From contig JAZNAG010000086.1 of assembly GCA_045586405.1 (NCBI GenBank), forward strand, positions 1 to 41,002: 41,002 nucleotides of DNA. The letters run 5' to 3'. The DNA comes from SIG607 sp045586405 (GTDB lineage Bacteria > Bacillota > Clostridia > Oscillospirales > Acutalibacteraceae). Positions 33,326 through 41,002 of the stretch are shown here, piece after piece. The position numbers were made by a program, and so were the translations under genes. The stretch's first letter is position 1. Every line of letters starts with the position of its first letter. The notes under the pieces were generated by a model. That model saw nothing but the letters and a program-made list of their open reading frames with translations. It was not told the origin of the DNA and searched no databases.

Positions 33326-33378
33326 AAATGTATAAATAAAACATAGTTTTTAAAAAAACACAGAACGGAGAAAAAATT

Positions 33379-34419
33379 ATGAATAGCAGTTTCAGTGAAA
33401 GTTACAAGGCAGCAGGCGTTGATATTACCGCCGGTTATAAATCGGTTGAGCTAATGAAAAAACATATTAAGCGCACAAAAAACGAAGGCTGTCTTGATGA
33501 TGTAGGCGGTTTTGGCGGTTGCTTCGGCCTTGACCTTACTGATATAAGCGAGCCTGTTTTGGTAAGCGGCACCGACGGTGTTGGCACAAAAATCAAACTT
33601 GCTATGCTTCTTGACAAACACGATACCATTGGTATTGACTGTGTTGCGATGTGCGCAAACGATATTATCTGCTGCGGCGCAAAGCCTCTCTTCTTCCTTG
33701 ACTATATTGCCTGCGGTAAAAACATACCCGAAAAAATTGCCGATATAGTTGGCGGTGTTGCTGAGGGATGTGTTCAGGCAGGTTGTGCTCTTATAGGCGG
33801 TGAAACCGCAGAACACCCCGGTCTTATGCCTGAAGAAGATTATGACCTTGCAGGATATTGCACAGGTGTTGTTGACAAATCCAAGATACTTGACAACAAA
33901 ACCGTAAATGAAGGCGATGTTATTATTGCTCTTGCCTCTACCGGTGTTCACTCAAACGGCTTTTCTCTTGTAAGAAAAGTTTTTGATATTGAAAATGCAA
34001 ACCTTACCGAACCTGTTGCCGAGCTTGGTGGCAAAAGCCTTGGCGAAACACTTTTAACTCCCACCAAAATTTATGTTAAGAGTATGCTCGCTTTAATGAA
34101 AGAGGTAAAAGTAAAGGCTGTTTCTCATATTACAGGCGGCGGCTTCTACGAAAACATACCGAGAAGCCTTCCCGACGGCTTTGCCGCAAAAATAAAGAAA
34201 ACCGATGTTAAAATTCTTCCCATATTCAGCTATCTTGCCCAGGTCGGCAACATTCCTGAAAGAGATATGTTCAACACCTTTAATATGGGCGTTGGTATGA
34301 TAGCTGTTGTAGGTAAAGACGATGCTGAAAAAGCGGTAAACATTCTCAGAGAAAACGGTGAAGATGCTTACATAATCGGCGAAATCGTTAAAGGCGAAAA
34401 AGGAGTAGAGTTATGGTAA
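33379..34419 (+). CDS. purM: Phosphoribosylformylglycinamidine cyclo-ligase (AIR synthetase)
   Basis: PurM closes FGAM to AIR using ATP. The 346-residue protein has SYKAAGVDITAGYKSVELMK at the start, DGVGTKIKLA, GIDCVAMCANDIICCGAKPLFFLDY, GGETAEHPG and SHITGGGFYENIPR, all family blocks in the usual order. AACGGAG precedes the ATG. Its end overlaps the purN start by seven bases, which implies translational coupling. Confidence 0.97.
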   Translation: MNSSFSESYKAAGVDITAGYKSVELMKKHIKRTKNEGCLDDVGGFGGCFGLDLTDISEPVLVSGTDGVGTKIKLAMLLDKHDTIGIDCVAMCANDIICCGAKPLFFLDYIACGKNIPEKIADIVGGVAEGCVQAGCALIGGETAEHPGLMPEEDYDLAGYCTGVVDKSKILDNKTVNEGDVIIALASTGVHSNGFSLVRKVFDIENANLTEPVAELGGKSLGETLLTPTKIYVKSMLALMKEVKVKAVSHITGGGFYENIPRSLPDGFAAKIKKTDVKILPIFSYLAQVGNIPERDMFNTFNMGVGMIAVVGKDDAEKAVNILRENGEDAYIIGEIVKGEKGVELW

Positions 34420-35012
34420 AGGCGCGTATTGCCGTACTGGTTTCAGGCGGCGGCACCAATTTACAGGCACTCATTGATGCACAAAACAGCGGTATTATAA
34501 ACAGCGGCGAAATCACCCTTGTGATTTCTAATAAACCTGATGCCTACGCTCTTAAAAGAGCCGAAAACGCAGGTATTAAAACAGCTGTTATAGAAAAAAA
34601 AGGTGACAGAGCCGACTTTGAGGCTAATATTATAAAGGCACTTAAAGATAACAAGACCGATGTTATTGTTCTTGCAGGTTTTATGTGCATTTTAAGTAAA
34701 AACTTCACTAAAACCTTTGAAAACCGAATACTTAATGTTCACCCTTCACTTATTCCCTCTTTCTGTGGCGAAGGCTTTTACGGGCTTCGCGTTCACAAAG
34801 CCGCCCTTGACTATGGGGTTAAGGTAACGGGTGCTACGGTACATTTTGTAAACGAAATTCCCGACGGCGGTAAGATTATTCTGCAAAAAGCCGTAAACAT
34901 AGAAGACGGCGATACTCCCGAAACTCTGCAAAAAAGAGTTATGAGGGAGGCAGAATGGAAAATACTTCCTCAGGCTGTTGAGATAGTTAGCAAGAAATAT
35001 TTTAAGGAGTAA
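34413..35012 (+). CDS. purN: Phosphoribosylglycinamide formyltransferase (PurN)
   Basis: PurN transfers a formyl group from 10-formyl-THF to GAR. The 199-residue protein has IAVLVSGGGTNLQAL at the start and the catalytic residues Asn, His and Asp in NVHPSLIPSF, TGATVHFVNEIPDGG and the preceding GFMCILS block. It depends on the same folate that the ZTP riboswitch reports on. It overlaps purM and is followed five bases later by the IMP cyclohydrolase gene. Confidence 0.96.
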   Translation: MVKARIAVLVSGGGTNLQALIDAQNSGIINSGEITLVISNKPDAYALKRAENAGIKTAVIEKKGDRADFEANIIKALKDNKTDVIVLAGFMCILSKNFTKTFENRILNVHPSLIPSFCGEGFYGLRVHKAALDYGVKVTGATVHFVNEIPDGGKIILQKAVNIEDGDTPETLQKRVMREAEWKILPQAVEIVSKKYFKE

Positions 35013-35017
35013 CCATA

Positions 35018-35749
35018 ATGAGCAACATTCATAATTTAGAACAATTACTTAAAGAAAATTCATACCCCGGCAGAGGTATTGTTATAGGAAAATCTGCCGA
35101 CGGCAAAAACGCACTTATCGCATACTTCATTATGGGCAGAAGTGTAAACAGCCGTAACCGTATTTTTGAAGAATTTGAAAACGGAATGCGCACAAAGGCT
35201 TTTGACGAAAGCAAACTTTCTGATCCAAGCCTTATCATTTATAATCCTTATCTTGCTTTTGGAGATATCGATATAATTACAAACGGTGACCAGACAAATA
35301 CTATCTATGACTTTGTAGTTAACGATGCTTCTGACCCCTTTGCTTTTGAAGCCGCGCTTAACACAAGAGAATTCGAGCCTGACGATCCCAACTTTACCCC
35401 AAGAATTTCGGGTATTTGCTATTACGATTTTGACAAAAATGATTTCACCTATAAACTTTCTATTTTAAAGAGCGCAGACGGTAACAGTGCCGCTTGTCAA
35501 CGCTATACCTATTCTTATGCACCTCTTTCAAGCAAAGGTCATTTTATTCATACTTATAAGTGCGACGGCGATCCTATCCCCTCTTTCTACGGTGAGCCTG
35601 AGGCGGTTGTTCTGCCCGGCACAGCAAAAGAACTTGCCGATTTGGTTTGGTCAAGTCTTAACGAAGATAACAAGGTTTCACTCTTTGTTCGTCAAATTCC
35701 TCTTGACGGCAGTGAGCCTACAAATATCATAATTAACAAAAATAAATAA
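35018..35749 (+). CDS. purO: IMP cyclohydrolase, PurO type
   Basis: This enzyme closes FAICAR to IMP, the last step of the pathway. The 243-residue protein is not the MGS-like domain of ordinary PurH; it matches the separate IMP cyclohydrolase family first known from archaea (PurO, PF07826 type). Visible blocks are NSYPGRGIVIGKSADGKNA, YFIMGRSVNSRNR, TNGDQTNTIYD, FTPRISGI, GHFIHTYKCDGDPIPSF and EDNKVSLFVR. It sits directly before the gene for the formyltransferase half, so together the two replace bifunctional PurH. Confidence 0.9.
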   Translation: MSNIHNLEQLLKENSYPGRGIVIGKSADGKNALIAYFIMGRSVNSRNRIFEEFENGMRTKAFDESKLSDPSLIIYNPYLAFGDIDIITNGDQTNTIYDFVVNDASDPFAFEAALNTREFEPDDPNFTPRISGICYYDFDKNDFTYKLSILKSADGNSAACQRYTYSYAPLSSKGHFIHTYKCDGDPIPSFYGEPEAVVLPGTAKELADLVWSSLNEDNKVSLFVRQIPLDGSEPTNIIINKNK

Positions 35750-35762
35750 TCGGAGGCAAATT

Positions 35763-36947
35763 ATGAAAGAATTTGAACTTAAATACGGTTGTAACCCCAA
35801 CCAAAAGCCCGCAAAAATATTTATGCACGACGGAAGTGACCTTCCCATAAAAATACTTAACGGCCGCCCCGGTTATATAAACTTCCTTGATGCTTTTAAC
35901 TCTTGGCAGCTTGTCAAAGAGCTTAAAGAAGTTCTTTCAATGCCAGCCGTTACATCTTTTAAACACGTTAGTCCCACCTCTGCCGCTATAGGTCTTCCGT
36001 TATCTGATATACTTAAAAAAGCTTGTTTTGTAGAAGATATTGAAGGTCTTGACGATTCTCCCCTTGCCTGCGCTTATGCACGAGCAAGAGGTACCGACAG
36101 AATGTGTTCCTTTGGTGACTGGGTTGCTCTTTCTGACGTTTGCGACGTAACCACCGCTAATATGATTAAAAGAGAAGTTAGTGACGGTGTTATTGCTCCG
36201 GGTTATGAACCCGAGGCTCTTGAAATTCTTAAATCCAAGAGAAAAGGCACCTATAACATTGTTGAAATTGATCCCGACTTTGTTCCTGCTCCCATTGAAC
36301 ACAAACAGGTTTACGGCATTACCTTTGAACAAGGCAGAAACGAATTCAAAATAAATAAAGAACTTCTTTATAATATTGTTACAAACAATAAGGATATGAG
36401 CGAGGACGCTGTAAGAGATTTAATTATTTCCCTTATTACACTTAAATACACACAGTCAAACTCTGTTTGCTTTGCTATTGACGGACAGGCTATCGGTGTT
36501 GGCGCAGGTCAGCAGTCCCGTGTTCACTGTACCCGTCTTGCAGGCTCTAAGGCTGATACCTGGTTCCTTCGTCAGCACGACAAGGTATTAAACCTTCCCT
36601 TCAAAGCAGAACTTGGCAGACCTGACCGTGATAACGTAATCGACGGCTATATAAATCAAAACGAAGAAGACGTTTGCGCAGAGGGTAACTGGCAAAAATA
36701 CTTCACCGCCCGTCCAGAGCCTCTCACTAATGATGAAAAGAGAGAATATCTTGACAAAATCAGCGGTGTTGCTCTCGGCAGTGATGCTTTCTTCCCATTT
36801 GACGATAATATCGAACGCGCTAAAAAGAGCGGTGTTTCCTATATTGCTCAGCCCGGCGGTTCCATAAGAGATGATATAGTAATTGAATGTTGCAATAAGT
36901 ACGGCATTGCTATGGCATTTACCGGAATGCGCCTTTTCCACCACTAA
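35763..36947 (+). CDS. purH: AICAR formyltransferase, stand-alone PurH domain
   Basis: This 394-residue protein transfers a formyl group from 10-formyl-THF to AICAR (ZMP). It starts with KEFELKYGCNPNQKPA, the beginning of the transformylase domain, and lacks the N-terminal cyclohydrolase domain of bifunctional PurH (about 520 residues). The catalytic Lys-His pair is in SFKHVSPTSAAIG. Other blocks are YARARGTDRMCSFGDW, KYTQSNSVCFAIDGQAIGVGAGQQSRVHCT and the ending GIAMAFTGMRLFHH. GGAGG lies before the ATG. Its substrate ZMP is the precursor of the ligand sensed upstream of purE. Confidence 0.96.
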   Translation: MKEFELKYGCNPNQKPAKIFMHDGSDLPIKILNGRPGYINFLDAFNSWQLVKELKEVLSMPAVTSFKHVSPTSAAIGLPLSDILKKACFVEDIEGLDDSPLACAYARARGTDRMCSFGDWVALSDVCDVTTANMIKREVSDGVIAPGYEPEALEILKSKRKGTYNIVEIDPDFVPAPIEHKQVYGITFEQGRNEFKINKELLYNIVTNNKDMSEDAVRDLIISLITLKYTQSNSVCFAIDGQAIGVGAGQQSRVHCTRLAGSKADTWFLRQHDKVLNLPFKAELGRPDRDNVIDGYINQNEEDVCAEGNWQKYFTARPEPLTNDEKREYLDKISGVALGSDAFFPFDDNIERAKKSGVSYIAQPGGSIRDDIVIECCNKYGIAMAFTGMRLFHH

Positions 36948-36965
36948 TATAAGCGAGGTTTAATT

Positions 36966-38231
36966 ATGAAAGTTGCTGTTATTGGTAGCGGCGGAAGAGA
37001 ACACACCATTATCAAAAAGCTTAAAGAGAGTGATAAAATCACTAAGCTTTATGCTATTCCCGGAAACGGCGGTATGGCTGATGATGCAGAGCTTGTTTCT
37101 ATTCCCGTTACAGAGATAGAAAAGATTTGTGAATTTGCAAAAAACGAAGGCATTGATTATGCCGTTGTTGCGCCCGATGATCCCTTGGTTGCAGGTATGG
37201 TAGATGCCTTAAACAATGTAGGTATCCCCTGCTTTGGTCCTGACAAAAAGGCTGCAATTATAGAAGGCAGTAAGGTTTTTTCAAAAGACCTTATGAAAAA
37301 ATATAATATTCCAACCGCTGCTTACGGTGTTTACGATAATATGGAGGACGCACTGAAATATATTCAGACCGCTCCCCTGCCTACCGTTATAAAAGCAGAC
37401 GGTCTTGCCCTTGGCAAAGGCGTTATTATTGCCGAAACCAAAAAAGATGCCGAAGATGCTATCGTTTCAATTATGGGCGATAAGGTTTTCGGTGCTTCGG
37501 GAAACAAAATTGTAATTGAGGAATTTTTAACGGGACCTGAGGTTTCGGTACTTGCCTTCTCTGACGGTAAGACACTTGTTCCTATGGTATCTGCTATGGA
37601 CCATAAACGCGCAAAAGACGGTGACAAAGGCCTTAACACGGGTGGTATGGGTACAATTGCTCCCAACCCCTACTATACCGATACCGTTGCCGATATTTGT
37701 ATGAAAGAAATTTTCATACCTACCATTCGCGCTATGGAAAGCGAAGGCAGAACCTTTAAGGGCTGTCTGTTCTTCGGACTTATGATAACCCCCAAGGGTC
37801 CAAAGGTAATTGAATATAACTGCCGTTTCGGTGATCCCGAAACTCAGGTTGTTCTCCCCTTACTTGAAAGCGACCTTTTTGAAATTATGCAGGCTTGTAC
37901 AAACGGCACTCTTGATAAATGTGAAGTTAAGTTTAAAGATGGTGCCGCTTGTTGCGTAGTGCTTGCCAGCAACGGCTATCCGCAAAAATACGAAAGCGGC
38001 TTCCCCATTACCGTTAACAGCGATATTGATGCTACCGTTTATTTTGCAGGTGCAAAAAAGGACGGCGACAAGATTTTATCTGCCGGTGGCAGAGTTCTTG
38101 GTGTAAGCGCTATTGCAAACACCCTTGATGCTGCTATTAATAAAGCATATAAAGAATCTGAAAAGGTTCATTTTGAAAACGCATACAAGCGTAACGATAT
38201 CGGTGCAAAAGCACTTGCAGCACTAAAATAA
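36966..38231 (+). CDS. purD: Phosphoribosylamine-glycine ligase (GAR synthetase)
   Basis: PurD joins phosphoribosylamine and glycine with ATP. The 421-residue protein has GSGGREHTIIKKL at the N-terminus, an ATP-grasp core with LPTVIKADGLALGKGV, VSVLAFSDGKTLVPMVSAMDHKR and NTGGMGTIAPNPYYT, the metal-binding FGLMITPKGPKVIEYNCRFGDPETQ, and a typical C-terminal domain. It starts 18 bases after purH ends. Its product feeds PurN. Confidence 0.97.
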   Translation: MKVAVIGSGGREHTIIKKLKESDKITKLYAIPGNGGMADDAELVSIPVTEIEKICEFAKNEGIDYAVVAPDDPLVAGMVDALNNVGIPCFGPDKKAAIIEGSKVFSKDLMKKYNIPTAAYGVYDNMEDALKYIQTAPLPTVIKADGLALGKGVIIAETKKDAEDAIVSIMGDKVFGASGNKIVIEEFLTGPEVSVLAFSDGKTLVPMVSAMDHKRAKDGDKGLNTGGMGTIAPNPYYTDTVADICMKEIFIPTIRAMESEGRTFKGCLFFGLMITPKGPKVIEYNCRFGDPETQVVLPLLESDLFEIMQACTNGTLDKCEVKFKDGAACCVVLASNGYPQKYESGFPITVNSDIDATVYFAGAKKDGDKILSAGGRVLGVSAIANTLDAAINKAYKESEKVHFENAYKRNDIGAKALAALK

Positions 38232-38246
38232 AGGATGGAATAAATT

Positions 38247-41002
38247 ATGGTTTACCGTATATATGTAGAAAAAAAGGCAGGTCTTGCAGGCGAAGCCGAT
38301 GCGTTGCTTAACGATATCCGCTCTTTCCTTAATATATCTGCCGCTAAAAATGTCAGAGTTATCAACCGCTATGACGTTGAAAACATTGACGAAGCACTCT
38401 TTAAGCAGTGCATAAACACTGTTTTTTCAGAGCCTCAGCTTGACAACACCTTTGAAGAACTTAAATACAGCGAAAGCGACTTTGTTTTTGCTACCGAATA
38501 TCTTCCCGGTCAGTTTGATCAGCGTGCTGACTCTGCCGCACAGTGTATTCAGATAATTTCTAAAACCGACCGCCCCGATGTACGTACCGCTAAGGTTTAC
38601 ATCATTGAGGGCGCATTAACCGATGCAGAAAAGGCTGCTATAAAGAAGCATCTTATCAACCCTGTTGAAAGCAGAGAAGCTTCCCTTAATACAGTTGAAA
38701 CCTTAAAAAGAGAATATGATATTCCAACAGAGGTTAAAACCCTTAACGGCTTTAATGCTTTAGACCAAGAAGGTCTTACCTGTTTCCTTAAAGAACAGGG
38801 ACTCGCTATGGATATAGATGACCTTAAATTCTGTCAGAGTTATTTCAGAAGCGAAGACAGAGATCCCACTATTACCGAAATTAAAATGATAGATACATAC
38901 TGGTCAGACCATTGCCGTCACACCACCTTCCTCACTACTATTGACAGTGTAAAATTTGAAGATGAGCTTTTACAGAATGCTTATGACGAATATATTGCGG
39001 TCAGAAAAGAAATCGGCAGAACCAAGCCCATAAATCTTATGGATATCGGCACTATCGCCGCAAAATACCTCAAGAAAAAGGGTATGCTTGAAAAGCTTGA
39101 CGAATCTGAAGAAATAAATGCTTGTACCGTTAAAATCGATGTAACGGTTGACGGTAAAACAGAGCCTTGGCTTCTTCTCTTTAAGAACGAAACTCATAAC
39201 CATCCTACCGAAATCGAGCCTTTTGGTGGTGCCGCAACCTGTATCGGCGGTGCAATCAGAGATCCGCTGTCAGGCAGAAGTTATGTTTACGGCGCTATGC
39301 GTGTAACAGGTGCAGGTAATCCCCTTGCCGACCTTGAGGCTACTATGGAAGGCAAACTTCCTCAGAGAAAAATTGTTACAACTGCGGCTGCAGGATATAG
39401 CTCATACGGTAACCAGATAGGTCTTGCAACCGGTCAGGTAGATGAAATTTACCACGACGGTTATACTGCCAAGAGAATGGAAATCGGCGCAGTTATTGCC
39501 GCTGCTCCCGAAGAAAACGTACGACGCGAAGTACCAAATGACGGCGATATTATAATCCTTCTTGGTGGCCGTACAGGCCGTGATGGTTGCGGTGGTGCTA
39601 CAGGTTCTTCCAAATCTCATACCATAGAATCTCTTGAAATGGCTGGGGCAGGGGTACAGAAAGGTAATGCTCCCGAAGAAAGAAAGCTTCAGCGCCTTTT
39701 CCGCAGAGGCGATGCTACACGCCTTATAAAACGCTGTAATGACTTTGGTGCAGGCGGTGTTTCGGTTGCTATCGGTGAACTTGCTGACGGTATTGAAATC
39801 AACCTTAACGCTGTTCCTAAGAAATATGACGGTCTTGACGGTACCGAACTTGCAATAAGTGAATCTCAGGAAAGAATGGCTGTTGTTATTGAAAAGGAAA
39901 ATGTTGACAAGTTTATTGCCCTTGCAAACGAAGAAAACCTTGAAGCAACCGTTGTTGCCACCGTTAAGGAAAACCCAAGGCTTGTTATGTACTGGAACGG
40001 CAAGGCTATAGTTGATATCAGCCGTGACTTCCTTAACTCTAACGGTGCTGAAAAGCATATTGATATTACTCCCGTTAAGTGCGAAAATTACCATAAAGAA
40101 ATCAGCGGTTCCTTTACCGAAAACTATAAAAAGGTTGCTACCGACCTTAATATGTGCTCTAAGCGCGGTCTTAGCGAACGCTTTGACTCTACCATCGGCG
40201 CAGGTACCGTACTTATGCCCTTTGGCGGTAAATATCAGCAGACTCCTATTCAGGCTATGGTACACAAGGTATCTGTTGAAAAACGCCATACCGACACCTG
40301 TTCTCTTATGGCTTGGGGCTACAACCCCTTTATTGCAGAAAAGAGCCCCTATCACGGTGCTTATCTTGCTGTTGTTGAATCTGTCTGCAAACTTATTGCC
40401 ACAGGTGCTTCCTTTAATGAAGTATATCTTACCTTCCAGGAATATTTTGAGCGCCCCGGTAAAGACGGTAAGCGTTGGGGCAAACCCCTTGCCGCATTGC
40501 TGGGCGCGTTCAAAGCCCAGATGGATCTGGGGATCGCTTCCATCGGCGGTAAAGACTCCATGAGCGGTTCGTTTGAACAGATGGATGTTCCGCCCACCCT
40601 TGTTTCCTTTGCTGTCACAACGGAAAATGTGAAAAACATTGTGACGCCCGAATTCAAAGGCGCGGATCATTCTGTCGTGTGGCTCCGTCCCGAAACCGAT
40701 GCAAACGGTTTGCCCGTTGCCGCATCGTTGCTGAAACTTTATGAGACCGTAACCGATCTGATGCGGAAAGGCCTTGTTTGTGCCGCATATACACCCACTT
40801 ACGGCGGTGTGGCCGAAGCTGTCATGAAAATGGCGTTCGGGAACCGAATCGGGTTTGTTTACAACAAAGATCTTTCGCTGGATGATCTGTTCGGCTATGC
40901 TTACGGTTCGTTTATTCTGGAACTGAACAAGCCTTGCGATGTGGGAACCGTTCTCGGTACGACATCCGCAAAACAGGAAATTGTATACGGTGAAACATCC
41001 TT
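38247..41002 (+). CDS. purL: Phosphoribosylformylglycinamidine synthase (PurL, large single-chain form), 3' end cut
   Basis: This enzyme converts FGAR to FGAM with ATP and glutamine. About 918 codons are present, out of the roughly 1230-1260 expected for the large clostridial form. The frame is open from ATG 38247 to the edge. Visible blocks are DTYWSDHCRHTTF, FKNETHNHPTEIEPFGGAAT, TGRDGCGGATGSSKSH and LGIASIGGKDSMSG. The glutaminase domain lies outside. From about 40,440-40,500 on, base and codon use change: eight CTG leucines appear in the last 170 codons, while I noticed only one in the preceding gene, and TCG, GTG and GCG become common. G+C per 60 bases rises from about 25 to 33-35. Confidence 0.95.
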   Translation, partial: MVYRIYVEKKAGLAGEADALLNDIRSFLNISAAKNVRVINRYDVENIDEALFKQCINTVFSEPQLDNTFEELKYSESDFVFATEYLPGQFDQRADSAAQCIQIISKTDRPDVRTAKVYIIEGALTDAEKAAIKKHLINPVESREASLNTVETLKREYDIPTEVKTLNGFNALDQEGLTCFLKEQGLAMDIDDLKFCQSYFRSEDRDPTITEIKMIDTYWSDHCRHTTFLTTIDSVKFEDELLQNAYDEYIAVRKEIGRTKPINLMDIGTIAAKYLKKKGMLEKLDESEEINACTVKIDVTVDGKTEPWLLLFKNETHNHPTEIEPFGGAATCIGGAIRDPLSGRSYVYGAMRVTGAGNPLADLEATMEGKLPQRKIVTTAAAGYSSYGNQIGLATGQVDEIYHDGYTAKRMEIGAVIAAAPEENVRREVPNDGDIIILLGGRTGRDGCGGATGSSKSHTIESLEMAGAGVQKGNAPEERKLQRLFRRGDATRLIKRCNDFGAGGVSVAIGELADGIEINLNAVPKKYDGLDGTELAISESQERMAVVIEKENVDKFIALANEENLEATVVATVKENPRLVMYWNGKAIVDISRDFLNSNGAEKHIDITPVKCENYHKEISGSFTENYKKVATDLNMCSKRGLSERFDSTIGAGTVLMPFGGKYQQTPIQAMVHKVSVEKRHTDTCSLMAWGYNPFIAEKSPYHGAYLAVVESVCKLIATGASFNEVYLTFQEYFERPGKDGKRWGKPLAALLGAFKAQMDLGIASIGGKDSMSGSFEQMDVPPTLVSFAVTTENVKNIVTPEFKGADHSVVWLRPETDANGLPVAASLLKLYETVTDLMRKGLVCAAYTPTYGGVAEAVMKMAFGNRIGFVYNKDLSLDDLFGYAYGSFILELNKPCDVGTVLGTTSAKQEIVYGETS

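Noticed and set aside
39402..40670. Long open frame of 422 codons on the minus strand
   Set aside because: It lies fully inside purL, which has clear conserved motifs on the plus strand; the antisense product is low-complexity and rich in Phe, Lys and Asn with no recognisable domain.

Overview
The window looks like chromosome of a low-GC Gram-positive anaerobe of class Clostridia, probably from the Oscillospiraceae/Ruminococcaceae side. The signs are the CtsR-McsA-McsB-ClpC stress operon, PerR with rubrerythrin, a class B sortase, near-consensus sigma-A promoters, strong AGGAGG ribosome binding sites, and a purine cluster with a separate PurO-type IMP cyclohydrolase. Most of it is around 40-45% G+C by eye. 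Family-level placement is inference. I saw no rRNA, tRNA, CRISPR array, insertion sequence or prophage. No stretch above about 300 bases lacks a gene or gene remnant.

Layout. 1-5402 (minus): rpoB and the 5' third of rpoC, from their own promoter. 5427-8601 (minus): prmA, prfB and a lipoprotein with an FKBP/trigger-factor-like domain, closed by a terminator. 8616-11349 (plus): a P-type cation ATPase with its own promoter and terminator. 11348-14540 (minus): uvrC, a serine beta-lactamase-fold hydrolase and the broken 3' end of an SGNH hydrolase gene. 14659-16560 (plus): a small lipoprotein with a His/Cys motif, then a metal ABC transporter ATPase and permease. 16562-22814 (minus): ileS, and topB with a sortase. 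22817-27378 (minus): ctsR-mcsA-mcsB-clpC with three CtsR-type operators. 27480-27693 (plus): a 41-residue membrane peptide with ten cysteines. 27696-31494 (minus): acyl-ACP thioesterase, an FHA-FtsW/RodA fusion and a transpeptidase PBP. 31511-32585 (plus): perR with a perfect palindromic PerR box, then rubrerythrin. 32607-41002 (plus): purE behind a ZTP riboswitch, then purM-purN-purO-purH-purD-purL, cut by the right edge.

How the genes work together. Core information genes (RNA polymerase, RF2, IleRS, UvrC, TopoIII) alternate with stress modules: protein-arginine phosphorylation and Clp proteolysis, and peroxide sensing with peroxide reduction. The right third is de novo purine synthesis from AIR to IMP; purF and purC are not here. 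The ZTP riboswitch senses the intermediate that builds up when 10-formyl-THF is short.

Most worth checking: the change of base and codon use inside purL near 40,440-40,500 and a milder one in rpoC at the left edge, which suggest joined or recombinant contig ends; the cysteine-rich peptide beside the CtsR operators; the His/Cys lipoprotein in the place of a ZnuA-type binding protein; and a strange seven-residue replacement just before the first P-loop of ClpC.
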